This document shows, one piece after another, positions 28,542 through 36,987 of a stretch of DNA of 64,000 nucleotides. Both the position numbers and the translations under genes were made by a program. Origin of the DNA: Cytobacillus gottheilii (GTDB lineage Bacteria; Bacillota; Bacilli; Bacillales; Cytobacillaceae); assembly GCF_900166665.1 (NCBI RefSeq), contig NZ_LT800494.1:4246146-4310145 (forward strand), written 5' to 3'. Every line of letters begins with the position of its first letter. Position 1 is the stretch's first letter. Under the pieces are notes generated by a model. The model worked only from the letters and a program-made list of their open reading frames with translations, was not told where the DNA came from and searched no databases.

Positions 28542-28575
28542 AAACGAAAAGTTAGGGGGGTGTAACTTTTCGTTT
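28542..28575. promoter_or_regulatory. Perfect 13-bp inverted repeat, candidate operator of the GH operon
   Basis: AAACGAAAAGTTA and TAACTTTTCGTTT surround an 8-base centre GGGGGGTG. It is 176 bases upstream of the first GH gene, and its right half recurs in front of the GH43 gene. No T tract follows directly in the operon direction, so an operator is more likely than a terminator. The neighbouring LysR gene is one candidate partner. Confidence 0.6.
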
Positions 28576-28702
28576 GGCATCGTCTTTTTTTTTAGAAGAG
28601 GTGCCATTAATAGGCCAGATCTGACAGAATGTCACCATTGTGCTGGATTTCCATTAAAGAAGAGTTTTACTTCAAATGGATCAGGTTACGGTCCGGGGCG
28701 GC

Positions 28703-28830
28703 TTCCTATCAAACTTTTTCACTAATCTATCAGACTCGCTTGCTTTCCTATTAAAGTTTTTCTTTTTCCTATCAAATTATTTCAGTTACCTATCAAGATT
28801 TTGATTTTTCCTATCAAACCGCTCTTTCAG
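28703..28830. repeat. Six-unit tandem array with 21-bp period
   Basis: The core CTATCA (once CTATTA) begins at 28706, 28727, 28748, 28769, 28790 and 28811, exactly 21 bases apart each time. The fuller unit is TTCCTATCAAANTTTTTCANT and is degenerate outside the core. No ribosome site or convincing frame is linked to it. It lies between the lysR terminator and the GH operon control region. A 21-bp period puts every core on the same face of the helix. Confidence 0.8.
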
Positions 28831-28882
28831 TTTTATAACTCTCTGATCAGCGGCTGCCCCCTTGCAAAAAACGCAAAATAAA

Positions 28883-28922
28883 AAGTCGATTTAACGCGCA
28901 TTCTAGCACCTTAAATCGACTT
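28883..28922 (-). terminator. Terminator of the lysR gene
   Basis: AAGTCGATTTAA and TTAAATCGACTT arms; the stem overlaps the stop codon and ends in TTTTTATTTT on the minus strand. Confidence 0.85.
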
Positions 28923-29799
28923 ATATCTCGGATTGATCTTTTATATAGCTTTTAAATAACATAATGGCTTTGGACTGGATTCCTCTTTTGCGTGAAACCA
29001 AATAAATATTTTGCGGAATTTTTTCTTTAAGCCTGATAATCTTTAAGTTATTTTCCTGTAAGGCTGCTTCAACAAAGTCTACAGAAATTGCAACAAAGCC
29101 ATTTATTTCACACAATCGATGAGCTGTTAATATACTGCCGAATTCATGAACAACATTTGGGGTAAAACCTTTATCCAGACATTTATCAACAAACGCATGT
29201 TCCCTTCCTTTTGTAACAGACTTCACCACTAACGGCTCATCTTTCAGATCTTCAATAGAAACTATGTGTTTATTTGCTAAATGATGACTTGCCGAAACGA
29301 CCGCAACAGCTTCTCCTAATCTGATCAATTCATGTTCACAGTTTTCAATATCTTCGTAGTCAGTCACCAAAGCGAGATCAACATCCTCTTGAAACATCTG
29401 ATTGAGGATCGAGTCATCAGGCAATTCGGTTATTTTCACTTGAATATCAGGATAGCTTCTGGAAAATTCATATAATATCTCTACCGGCAGTACAGCAGTA
29501 GAAGAGTAGGTAACGACTGCATTCAGTGTTCCTTTTCTGCCGCTAAGAATACTGATTTCTTTTTTCAAATCCTCCATCAGATAAACAATATGCTGGCTTC
29601 TTGCGAAAAGCAGTTCACCTGCTTCTGTTGCAATCATTCCCCGAGGCCCCCGGTCAAACAGCTCGGCCTCTAGTTCTAATTCAAGCTGCTTAATGGTTTT
29701 ACTTAGACCCTGTGGGGTAATAAATAATTCTTTAGCTGCCGAATTAATACTCTTCATCTGATATACCTTGTTAAAGTGTTGCAGTGCCTCAATATTCAT
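28921..29799 (-). CDS. LysR-family transcriptional regulator
   Basis: 292 residues from the ATG at 29799, chosen because AAAGGTGA lies just upstream and MNIEALQHFNKVYQ is the normal LysR N-terminus. Winged HTH at 1-60 (SINSAAKELFITPQGLSKTIKQLE), then an effector domain of two lobes. It is divergent from glf and lies upstream of the GH operon on the same strand, ended by its own terminator. It could regulate either neighbour. The effector is unknown. Confidence 0.88.
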   Translation of the reverse strand: MNIEALQHFNKVYQMKSINSAAKELFITPQGLSKTIKQLELELEAELFDRGPRGMIATEAGELLFARSQHIVYLMEDLKKEISILSGRKGTLNAVVTYSSTAVLPVEILYEFSRSYPDIQVKITELPDDSILNQMFQEDVDLALVTDYEDIENCEHELIRLGEAVAVVSASHHLANKHIVSIEDLKDEPLVVKSVTKGREHAFVDKCLDKGFTPNVVHEFGSILTAHRLCEINGFVAISVDFVEAALQENNLKIIRLKEKIPQNIYLVSRKRGIQSKAIMLFKSYIKDQSEI

Positions 29800-29856
29800 A
29801 ATTTCACCTTTTGTCACATTGTAGGTTTAAGTATAGCATTCTAATAGAATAGCTTG

Positions 29857-29875
29857 CAATTGCCTCTAGCAATTG
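29857..29875. promoter_or_regulatory. Inverted repeat in the lysR-glf gap
   Basis: CAATTGC-CTCTA-GCAATTG, a perfect 7-bp dyad with a 5-base centre, about 60 bases upstream of lysR and 145 upstream of glf. Size and position suit a LysR-type site. A second small dyad, ATTCTA-A-TAGAAT, is at 29839-29851. Confidence 0.4.
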
Positions 29876-30018
29876 ACAAGGGTTTGTGACATTTTCATCC
29901 TATATAATTCCATATCGCTATTTTTAATACGTTTTCAATTTACTTCTCCCATTTTATACTATTATAAATTTAGGTTAAAATAATGGCAGTGATAAATTGT
30001 GAATAAGGAGATTTTCAG

Positions 30019-31122
30019 ATGTACGATTATTTAATTGTAGGGGCTGGTTTATTTGGTTCTGTATTTGCTTATGAAGCCCATAAAAGAGGAAAGAAATGTC
30101 TAGTTGTTGATAAACGCAATCATATCGGCGGTAATGTGTATACAGAAAAGATGGAAGATATTCATGTTCATACATATGGAGCCCATATTTTTCATACTAA
30201 CAACCAAAAGATTTGGGACTATATAAATGAGTTTGCTGAGTTTAATCGCTATACGAACTCTCCAATCGCAAATTACAAAGGCGAAATTTATAACCTCCCC
30301 TTTAATATGAACACCTTTAATAAATTATGGGGTGTTGTGACACCACAAGAGGCTAAAGCTAAAATCGAAGAGCAAAAGAATGCTGCTGGTGTCACCGATC
30401 CAAAAAATTTAGAAGAACAAGCTATCTCCCTGGTGGGAACTGATATTTATGAAAAATTAATTAAAGGCTACACAGAAAAACAATGGGGAAGACCAGCTTC
30501 AGAATTGCCGGCTTTTATTATCAAACGCCTGCCAGTTCGATTTACGTATGACAATAATTATTTTAATGATCGCTATCAGGGAATCCCCATTGGCGGCTAC
30601 ACAGGAATTATTGAAAAAATGCTTCAAAATATTGAGGTCAGATTAAATGTTGACTTTTTTGAAAAACGTGAAGAATTAAAAGGACTAGCGAAGAAGGTTG
30701 TTTATACAGGCATGATTGATCAGTATTATGATTACAAATATGGAATCCTGGAATATCGAAGCCTGCATTTTGAGACAAAGGTTATGAAGGACACAGATAA
30801 CTACCAGGGAAATGCAGTTGTAAACTATACAGATCAAGAGACCCCATATACAAGAATCATTGAACATAAGCATTTTGAATTTGGCACAGGAGATAAAACG
30901 GTCATTACTGAAGAGTATCCATCAGAGTGGAAACCTGGTGACGAACCATATTATCCGATCAACGATGACAAAAACAATGAAGTCTACAGAAAATATAAAG
31001 AGCTCGCAGACAATGAGGCAAATGTGATCTTCGGAGGCAGGTTAGCCACATATAAATATTATGATATGCATCAAATCATAGGAGCAGCTTTGGTAACGGT
31101 TGAGAAAGAGTTTGGATCATAA
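30019..31122 (+). CDS. glf: UDP-galactopyranose mutase
   Basis: 367 residues, the usual length. FAD-binding motif GAGLFG at 8-13, then VVDKRNHIGGNVYTE and the conserved THGAHIFHT-like segment (HTYGAHIFHTNN). Also conserved are FNMNTFNKLWG, GYTEKQWGR and RYQGIPIGGYT. The enzyme converts UDP-galactopyranose to UDP-galactofuranose, the donor for Galf-containing glycans. AAGGAGAT precedes the ATG. Single gene, divergent from lysR, followed by a terminator. Its presence implies a galactofuranosyltransferase somewhere in the genome; the GT2 gene at 21 kb is a candidate. Confidence 0.95.
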   Translation: MYDYLIVGAGLFGSVFAYEAHKRGKKCLVVDKRNHIGGNVYTEKMEDIHVHTYGAHIFHTNNQKIWDYINEFAEFNRYTNSPIANYKGEIYNLPFNMNTFNKLWGVVTPQEAKAKIEEQKNAAGVTDPKNLEEQAISLVGTDIYEKLIKGYTEKQWGRPASELPAFIIKRLPVRFTYDNNYFNDRYQGIPIGGYTGIIEKMLQNIEVRLNVDFFEKREELKGLAKKVVYTGMIDQYYDYKYGILEYRSLHFETKVMKDTDNYQGNAVVNYTDQETPYTRIIEHKHFEFGTGDKTVITEEYPSEWKPGDEPYYPINDDKNNEVYRKYKELADNEANVIFGGRLATYKYYDMHQIIGAALVTVEKEFGS

Positions 31123-31130
31123 GTGTGCAT

Positions 31131-31165
31131 GAGAGGGACAGGTCATAAAATCTGTCCCTCTTTCG
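31131..31165 (+). terminator. Terminator of glf
   Basis: GAGAGGGACAG and CTGTCCCTC arms around a 9-base loop, then TTTC. It starts 8 bases after the stop codon. Confidence 0.8.
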
Positions 31166-31208
31166 TCAAAAAAAAATGCCAACCAATTGTAGTATTAGCT
31201 ACAGTTGA

Positions 31209-31652
31209 TTAGACATCTTTGATTCCAAACAAATCATTCAGTTCTTTTCTATTTAATACAAAATCCTCTAATGTATAGCCATATAAGACATTCAAAAAAG
31301 CTTGCAATGCCTCATGCAGAGCATTTTTCAATTTACAGGATGGCGAGATTGAGCAATATCCTTCTCCCTGTTTAAAGCAGCCAACAATATGAAAATCATC
31401 TTCTGTTTCATAGACTACTTTTCCAATATTTATATCTTTTGGCTTTTCAGCAAGGCGGATGCCACCATTTCGGCCTCTGATTGTCTCCACATATCCCAGC
31501 TGGCCCAAGTGATGAATAATCTTCATCAGATGGTTCTTGGAGATATCATAAGAATCTGCTATTTCCTGAATCGTGCTTAAATCATCAGGCTTCTTCAGAG
31601 CTAAAAATATTAAAACTCGAAGAGAATAATCCGTATAGGTTGTTAGCCTCAT
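31209..31652 (-). CDS. nsrR: Rrf2-family nitric-oxide-sensing repressor NsrR
   Basis: 147 residues. Rrf2 winged HTH (YDISKNHLMKIIHHLGQLGYVETIRGRNGGIRLA). The three Cys ligands of the [4Fe-4S] cluster lie at 92, 100 and 106 (GCFKQGEGYCSISPSC), the arrangement known for Bacillus NsrR. NO damages the cluster and relieves repression. Divergent from hmp, its classical target. Two AT-rich palindromes lie in the shared gap. Confidence 0.92.
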   Translation of the reverse strand: MRLTTYTDYSLRVLIFLALKKPDDLSTIQEIADSYDISKNHLMKIIHHLGQLGYVETIRGRNGGIRLAEKPKDINIGKVVYETEDDFHIVGCFKQGEGYCSISPSCKLKNALHEALQAFLNVLYGYTLEDFVLNRKELNDLFGIKDV

Positions 31653-31777
31653 TCTAGTTAAAGCTCCTTAATCAGTTTGCTAGTATTATATCTAGAAATC
31701 TCGCCGATTGGCAAGCCTTCAGACGGTTATCTTTGCTTAGCAGCACTTTATAGTACCTCCTTCTTCACATGTTAAAT

Positions 31778-31825
31778 GTGACAACTTTTCAAAAGATGTA
31801 TATTTTATATATCTTTTATTGTCAC
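31778..31825. promoter_or_regulatory. nsrR box: Nested palindrome, candidate NsrR site upstream of hmp
   Basis: The inner dyad AAAAGATGTATA...TATATCTTTT (31791-31817) resembles the NsrR consensus (AAGATGYATT and its complement). It is enclosed by GTGACAA (31778-31784) and TTGTCAC (31819-31825), a second symmetrical pair that could bind another regulator such as ResD or a Fnr/Rex-type protein. Confidence 0.6.
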
Positions 31826-31839
31826 CGTTGGTATATTAT

Positions 31840-31864
31840 AAACATGCATAAATAATACATGTTT
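31840..31864. promoter_or_regulatory. Second palindrome at the hmp start region
   Basis: AAACATG...CATGTTT, with a symmetrical AT-rich centre, ends 22 bases before the hmp ATG. Also similar to an NsrR-type site; its place would block the transcript start or early elongation. Confidence 0.45.
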
Positions 31865-31885
31865 ATATTTCGAAGGGATGATATG

Positions 31886-33082
31886 ATGTTAAGTCAAGAA
31901 ACCATTAAAATTATACAAAGCACAGTTCCTGTCCTCGAACAATATGGAAAACAGATTACTACACGTTTTTATAGCCAGCTGTTCTCCAATCACCCTGAAC
32001 TGCTGAATATTTTTAATCATGCCAACCAAAGAGAAGGCCGTCAGCAGGCAGCTCTAGCAAATGCAGTGTACGCTGCCGCTGCAAATATTGATCAATTAGA
32101 AACAATTCTTCCTGTCGTAAAACAAATCGGTCAAAAACATAGAGCACTAGGTGTATTGCCTGAGCATTACCCTATTGTAGGCGAACATTTATTAGCTGCC
32201 ATCAAAGATGTATTAGGAGATGCAGCAACTGACGAAATGATCAATGCATGGGCAGAAGCCTATGGTATTATTGCAGATGCTTTTATTGGCATTGAAAAAG
32301 AAATGTACAAAGAAGCTAAAGAGCAGCCAGGCGGCTGGGAAGGGTTTAGAAACTTCATTGTGGAGCGTAAAGTAAAAGAAAGTGCTGTCATCACTTCGTT
32401 TTATTTAAAGCCTGAGGATGGATTGGACATTGCTTCTTACCGTGCTGGTCAGTATCTTACTGTAAGAGTTCAGCCTGACGGAGATACATATACCCATATC
32501 CGTCACTATAGTTTATCCGCCGAACCAAACAAAGATTATTATAGAATAAGTGTGAAGCATGAAGAACAAGGTGTGGTATCTTCTTATCTTCATGAAGATG
32601 TTCAGGAAGGAGATATAGTGGAAGTTAATGCTCCTGCTGGCGATTTTGTTTTAGAACAAAACGAGCTACCTGCCATTTTAATCAGCGGCGGTGTCGGATT
32701 GACGCCGATGGTCAGTATGCTTCACACCATTATAAAAGCACAGCCTAACAAAGAGGTTACGTTTATCCATGGTGCTTTGAACAGTGATGTCCATGCTTTT
32801 AAAAACGAAGTTATAGAGGCTGCAAGGAAATCAGAGCATGTAAAAAGTTTTGTTGCTTATTCCAGCCCAACTGAAAAGGATCGGGAAAATAATAATTATG
32901 ACAAAGAAGGTTTCATAGATTTAGAATGGCTTAAGTCAATAGCTGGAACTCCTCAGGCAGACTTTTACTTCTGCGGACCTGTTCCCTTTATGAAAAAGAT
33001 CTATTCCGCTCTTAAGGAATGGGGTGTAGCGTCCGAGCATATCCATTTTGAATTCTTTGGACCTGCTGGTGAGATCGAGTAA
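31886..33082 (+). CDS. hmp: Flavohaemoprotein, nitric oxide dioxygenase
   Basis: 398 residues from the ATG at 31886; GAAGGG lies 8 nt upstream and MLSQETIKIIQSTVPVL matches known Hmp starts. An ATG 3 bases earlier is also possible. Globin domain about 1-138 with the proximal His in IGQKHRALGV. The FAD-binding beta barrel has the motif RHYSLS. The NAD-binding domain has GGVGLTPMVSML and FYFCGPVPFM. It oxidises NO to nitrate with O2 and NADH in the cytoplasm. Control by the divergent nsrR is expected. Confidence 0.95.
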   Translation: MLSQETIKIIQSTVPVLEQYGKQITTRFYSQLFSNHPELLNIFNHANQREGRQQAALANAVYAAAANIDQLETILPVVKQIGQKHRALGVLPEHYPIVGEHLLAAIKDVLGDAATDEMINAWAEAYGIIADAFIGIEKEMYKEAKEQPGGWEGFRNFIVERKVKESAVITSFYLKPEDGLDIASYRAGQYLTVRVQPDGDTYTHIRHYSLSAEPNKDYYRISVKHEEQGVVSSYLHEDVQEGDIVEVNAPAGDFVLEQNELPAILISGGVGLTPMVSMLHTIIKAQPNKEVTFIHGALNSDVHAFKNEVIEAARKSEHVKSFVAYSSPTEKDRENNNYDKEGFIDLEWLKSIAGTPQADFYFCGPVPFMKKIYSALKEWGVASEHIHFEFFGPAGEIE

Positions 33083-33113
33083 GGTGCTCTATTAAGAACT
33101 AATACCCTATAAT

Positions 33114-33429
33114 AAGAGACTGGGACATAAGTATTTAACACTCTCATAGGACCGAATAGTTAGGAAGTCATCTTTCTAACCATTCGGTTTTTATGATTAT
33201 AAAAGATATTATATTAACTTGAGTGAAATGGAGCGGAGGACCCTCGACTCCTGTGGGTAATAGAGGAAAGGGTGAGACCCCGCAGAAGCTTGCTTCTAGG
33301 AGGCTCAGCTTCCTCCCCACGGAAAGCGAGTGTCTGCAGCGCAGGTGCAACGGACTTGTGTAAACACGCATACCATGACAATGTACATTTGTGTTTAAGA
33401 AATAGTATTTTCGTTTTGTCTCAGCCTCT
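33114..33429 (+). repeat. MITE-like dispersed repeat, copy 1
   Basis: About 316 bases starting AAGAGACTGGGACATAAG and ending in TTTTGTCTCAGCCTCT, so the ends form imperfect terminal inverted repeats. ATAAT flanks both sides (33109-33113 and 33430-33434) and may be a target duplication. The interior holds a hairpin CCGAATAG...CATTCGG and a GC-rich core (GGAGCGGAGGACCCTCGACT). No transposase. It is roughly 85% identical by eye to an inverted copy at 42058-42375. Short frames inside it are not genes. Confidence 0.85.
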
Positions 33430-33643
33430 ATAATTCCTCAGACGAATTAAAAATTTTCCCATTTGAGCTGGAAATATCTCTATACAATAAACTATTTTTT
33501 CTCTTTCTAGCGTATCTCTTCCATCACCAGCTTGACCACTTTTATGAAACCTATCGTTTGAATTTGGTACGGATGAATATCCCCCTAAGTCAACTGAGCC
33601 CCAAGTGGTAAAACAAATTAGGTTGACCATCTAGATCTTATTT

Positions 33644-34903
33644 TTAAAAGCTGCCTGTATAATTGTTCTTTCCATCTCTTTTTATCTGATACATGGCGTG
33701 ATCTGCTTTATTGATTAATGTGACTACATCGGTTCCATCGTCCGGAAACATACTGATGCCGATACTCCCTGTCACTTGAAATATATGGCCATTAAGGAGA
33801 ACAGGCTTTTGGAGTGCATTCAGAATTCGCCTTGCCTCTTCCTTTACTGCAAATTCATCGTCTATATGTTCTAAAATAACGATGAACTCGTCTCCTCCAT
33901 ATCGGCAAACGAACGGGATTTCTCCGGCGCATTTTTTTATTTGTTCTGCTGTACTGATTAAAATGCGGTCTCCTGTTTCATGACCAAACCGATCATTAAT
34001 GTCTTTAAAGTTATCTAAGTCTATAAATAATACAGCTGCTTTTAGGTTTTCGAACATTATTTCCGATATTTTTTTATAGAGAGAATGCCTGTTAGGCAAT
34101 TTCGTTAATGCGTCATAATACGCTTGGTATTCAATCACTCTTTCCAGTTCTTTTCTTTCCGTTATATCATGAGCAATTGTAGAAAGGAATTCCACAGAAC
34201 CATTTTCAGATTTATGTGCCACAATCATTTGCGAAACGGGTACTTCTTTTCCATCACTTTTAAGGATCGAGGTTTCCCCTTTCCAATGGCCATTCGCGAT
34301 GGCAGTTGGAATTCCATAATGTTCAATCGTCTCATTCACCCATCTTTGTTTCGCTGTTTGACTGCCAGTTTGCTCTTCACTGATTCCCAGCATTTTGCGT
34401 GCAGACGGGTTGAAATATAGACTATTTCCCTCTGTATCTAATGTTGCTATAAAGTCCGGGGAGGCTTCAATAATCTCTAAAAGCTGCTGCTGTCTGCGCT
34501 CATTTTGCTTCCTTAGTGTAATATCCCGATCCATTCCTCTATAGCCTATACAATTCCCATCATCGTCAATGATAGGGGAGCCGCTAGTTTCTAGTATCAC
34601 TTCATGTCCATCGCGATGCAGATTAATATTCTCTAAGCTTTTAATAGGAAGCTTATTTACCACATGATATTCAAATATAGAACCAATCCGTAGCGCTTCT
34701 CCCGGCTCCATTAAGTCAAATGGTGTTTTGCCGATGACCTCACAAGGCTCATATCCTAATATATCTTTTACCCTTGGACTTGCATACGTATAGATGCCTT
34801 TTTCATCTACTTCCCAAATCCAATCACTAACATGCTCTACTAATACACGATATCGTTCTTCGTCAGTCCATAAATGCGCCTTCTCATTAGGTCGATTTTC
34901 CAT
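33644..34903 (-). CDS. PAS-PAS-GGDEF diguanylate cyclase
   Basis: 419 residues, no membrane segment. Two PAS domains with PAC motifs (about 15-135 and 138-255; YRGMDRDITLRKQNE, STIAHDITERKELE) and a GGDEF domain (about 260-415) with an intact active-site motif GGDEF at 336-340 and the metal/substrate residues DLDNFKDINDRFGH. The RxxD inhibitory site expected five residues before GGDEF is missing. It would make cyclic di-GMP in the cytoplasm in response to a PAS ligand. No EAL domain. The Tad pilus genes at 1-7 kb are a possible output, but not a demonstrated one. Confidence 0.92.
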   Translation of the reverse strand: MENRPNEKAHLWTDEERYRVLVEHVSDWIWEVDEKGIYTYASPRVKDILGYEPCEVIGKTPFDLMEPGEALRIGSIFEYHVVNKLPIKSLENINLHRDGHEVILETSGSPIIDDDGNCIGYRGMDRDITLRKQNERRQQQLLEIIEASPDFIATLDTEGNSLYFNPSARKMLGISEEQTGSQTAKQRWVNETIEHYGIPTAIANGHWKGETSILKSDGKEVPVSQMIVAHKSENGSVEFLSTIAHDITERKELERVIEYQAYYDALTKLPNRHSLYKKISEIMFENLKAAVLFIDLDNFKDINDRFGHETGDRILISTAEQIKKCAGEIPFVCRYGGDEFIVILEHIDDEFAVKEEARRILNALQKPVLLNGHIFQVTGSIGISMFPDDGTDVVTLINKADHAMYQIKRDGKNNYTGSF

Positions 34904-34964
34904 TGTGCACCATCCTATAGTGTTAAACCAATAGAATTATTATAGCAGATATTAGGAGAAATAT

Positions 34965-35072
34965 ATGAACTGGGCAGTTACAATTTTGACAACCTTTGCT
35001 GCTGACATTTTCATATTATATTTAGACTTCTCTGCTAGAGACAAAGCAGAATATGAAAAACTCCATGCTTAA
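34965..35072 (+). CDS. Small membrane protein (35 aa)
   Basis: ATG at 34965 with TAGGAGA 7 bases upstream. The product begins MNWAVTILTTFAADIFILYL, a single hydrophobic helix, and ends DKAEYEKLHA, a charged amphipathic tail. The good ribosome site, clear helix and sensible tail favour a real gene over chance. It lies between the divergent GGDEF gene and the convergent LysR gene. Function unknown; small single-helix proteins often modulate membrane enzymes. Confidence 0.55.
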   Translation: MNWAVTILTTFAADIFILYLDFSARDKAEYEKLHA

Positions 35073-35086
35073 CGCTCACTTGGGAG

Positions 35087-35989
35087 TTAATGAAACTCCT
35101 TTTTAATATAGTCTACAAACGGATCCAGTCCCGCTCGGCTGAACCTCGTCTTTTTCCTGACTACATATAAGTCTCTTTTAAGCTGGAAATCTTTTATCTT
35201 CACTTCTCTTAATAAGCTGTATTTTAATTCTTTTGCAATCGTTAATTTTGGCAATATACTGATCCCCAGTCCCGCTTCAACTGAGCTTTTAATCGCTTGA
35301 ACACTGCCCAGTTCAATTGCAGATTGGATATTCATTAATACACCTCGTTCATGAAGAGAATGCTCCACTAAGCCCCTAGTGCCCGAGACCGCTTCCCGCC
35401 AGATCATCATTTCCTCTGTTAATTCTTCTATATGGATTTCAGTCCTGTTTTTCCAGCGATGATCGTAGGAAGTAACTAAGACTAAATCATCCTCTGAAAA
35501 TTTTTCAATCAGCAGTTCCTGATCTTTTTTATCTTTTTCCAACAAGCCTTCTACTAAAGCGACATCGATCTCATTCAATTTCAGTTTCGTTAACATATCG
35601 GGTGTATTGCTCAATGCTAAATGAAACTTGATATTCTCCTGTTTATGCAAATAACGTTTCAGCAATTCAGGAAGAATATATTCTCCTATTGTTAAGCTGG
35701 CCCCTACGTTGAGCTTAATATCCTGACCTTCCAGCAAGTACTGGATGGCGTCCTTCGATTTTTGATAATGCAAAATCATTTCTTTTGCATATGGGTATAA
35801 ACCCTTTCCAGCCTCGGAAAGAATTAATTTATTTTCAGAGCGATCAAATAAAGCAGCACCATATACATTTTCAAGCTGGCGAATTTGTTTCGTAACAGCC
35901 GGCTGCGATACAAACCCTTTTTTAGCAGCTTGTGTAATACTGCCTTCTTCCACTACAGCACAGAACATTTTAAGATTATCAATGTTCAA
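35087..35989 (-). CDS. LysR-family regulator (CysL-like)
   Basis: 300 residues. N-terminal HTH (EEGSITQAAKKGFVSQPAVTKQIRQLE) and a two-lobed effector domain. Divergent from a TauE/SafE-family permease, with a perfect dyad GTATAAC-N5-GTTATAC in the gap. This is the usual LysR arrangement, in which the regulator controls itself and the divergent gene. The family includes CysL-type regulators of sulfur metabolism, which would fit the permease. Effector unknown. Confidence 0.88.
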   Translation of the reverse strand: MNIDNLKMFCAVVEEGSITQAAKKGFVSQPAVTKQIRQLENVYGAALFDRSENKLILSEAGKGLYPYAKEMILHYQKSKDAIQYLLEGQDIKLNVGASLTIGEYILPELLKRYLHKQENIKFHLALSNTPDMLTKLKLNEIDVALVEGLLEKDKKDQELLIEKFSEDDLVLVTSYDHRWKNRTEIHIEELTEEMMIWREAVSGTRGLVEHSLHERGVLMNIQSAIELGSVQAIKSSVEAGLGISILPKLTIAKELKYSLLREVKIKDFQLKRDLYVVRKKTRFSRAGLDPFVDYIKKEFH

Positions 35990-36078
35990 ATCTGAACCTC
36001 CTACACGTTCAAAAATCTTGTTGGTTTTATTATAACATCGGGATTACGTTATTTTATTGTACTTGCTGTGGTATTCAT

Positions 36079-36097
36079 GTATAACTTCTCGTTATAC
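36079..36097. promoter_or_regulatory. LysR-type operator between lysR and tauE
   Basis: GTATAAC-TTCTC-GTTATAC, a perfect 7-bp dyad containing the ATAAC-N5-GTTAT form typical of LysR recognition sites. It lies 90 bases from the lysR start and 99 from the permease start. Confidence 0.6.
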
Positions 36098-36195
36098 CTC
36101 ATTCAATAATGGAATTTTTTTAATCAATGAAAGTTTGCTATCCTAATTTACATGAACGTTTTACGAACATAAGAACTGCATAGGGGCTGAAGAGG

Positions 36196-36987
36196 ATGTT
36201 AATGTTTATTTTATATTTTGCCATTGGGTTAATTGCAACTACACTTGGTGCAGTTGCTGGCCTGGGTGGCGGAGTGATTATCAAGCCCATGCTGGACCTA
36301 TTCGGCGACTTCGACCTTCCAACAATAGGTGTTTTATCGGCCGCTACCGTATTATCAATGGCTGCTGTTTCATTGATTAAACTGAGAGGTAAGGAAGTGA
36401 AAATTGATAAAGGTACGAGCTCGATCCTGGCAGCAGGGTCCATTTTAGGAGGGCTTGCAGGCAAAGCCATTTTTAACGTCATTGCGATCTCTCTAAACGT
36501 TCCAACTATTACTGCAATTATTCAATCTTCTTTATTAGCCATTTTACTATCACTAATCCTTATTTATTTTAAAAAGAAGCATAGCTTAAAATCGTACCTG
36601 CTAAAAAATAAAACCATTATTTTTCTAGTCGGCGGTTCTCTTGGCTTTCTCTCAGCCTTTCTGGGAATTGGCGGAGGACCACTAAATGTGGCAATCTTAT
36701 GCCTCCTGTTCTCCATGAGCACAAAGAATGCCGGAGTTAATTCTATTTTTATCATTTTCTTCTCGCAGCTGTCAGCTTTATTGCTAATTGCCTTTTCTGG
36801 CGGCTTCGGTGACTACAACCTATCCATGCTTTTCGTCATGATTCCAGGCGGTATATTAGGAGGCTGGATCGGCTCTAATATCGTCACCAAAATAACAGAT
36901 AGCCAAGTAGAAAAGATATTTAATTTCGCTATTCTTCTTATTATATTTATTAACTTGTATAACATTGTGAAGGCTGCGTTTATGTAG
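36196..36987 (+). CDS. TauE/SafE-family membrane permease
   Basis: 263 residues with about eight membrane helices. The duplicated family motif is visible: AGLGGGVIIKPMLDLFG near the N-terminus and FLGIGGGPLNVAILCLLF in the middle. Members export or import sulfite, sulfonates or other small organic anions. AAGAGG precedes the ATG. It is the only gene controlled from this side of the divergent promoter. Substrate cannot be told from sequence. Confidence 0.88.
   Translation: MLMFILYFAIGLIATTLGAVAGLGGGVIIKPMLDLFGDFDLPTIGVLSAATVLSMAAVSLIKLRGKEVKIDKGTSSILAAGSILGGLAGKAIFNVIAISLNVPTITAIIQSSLLAILLSLILIYFKKKHSLKSYLLKNKTIIFLVGGSLGFLSAFLGIGGGPLNVAILCLLFSMSTKNAGVNSIFIIFFSQLSALLLIAFSGGFGDYNLSMLFVMIPGGILGGWIGSNIVTKITDSQVEKIFNFAILLIIFINLYNIVKAAFM

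Noticed and set aside
28703..28830. CRISPR array
   Set aside because: Period of 21 bp with a 6-8 bp core is far too short for repeats and spacers, and no cas gene is present.
33421..33630. 69-codon minus-strand frame (contains GQAGDGRDTLEREKI)
   Set aside because: No ribosome site, and the last codons run into the MITE-like repeat. It may be a gene fragment cut by the repeat, but I cannot name the family.
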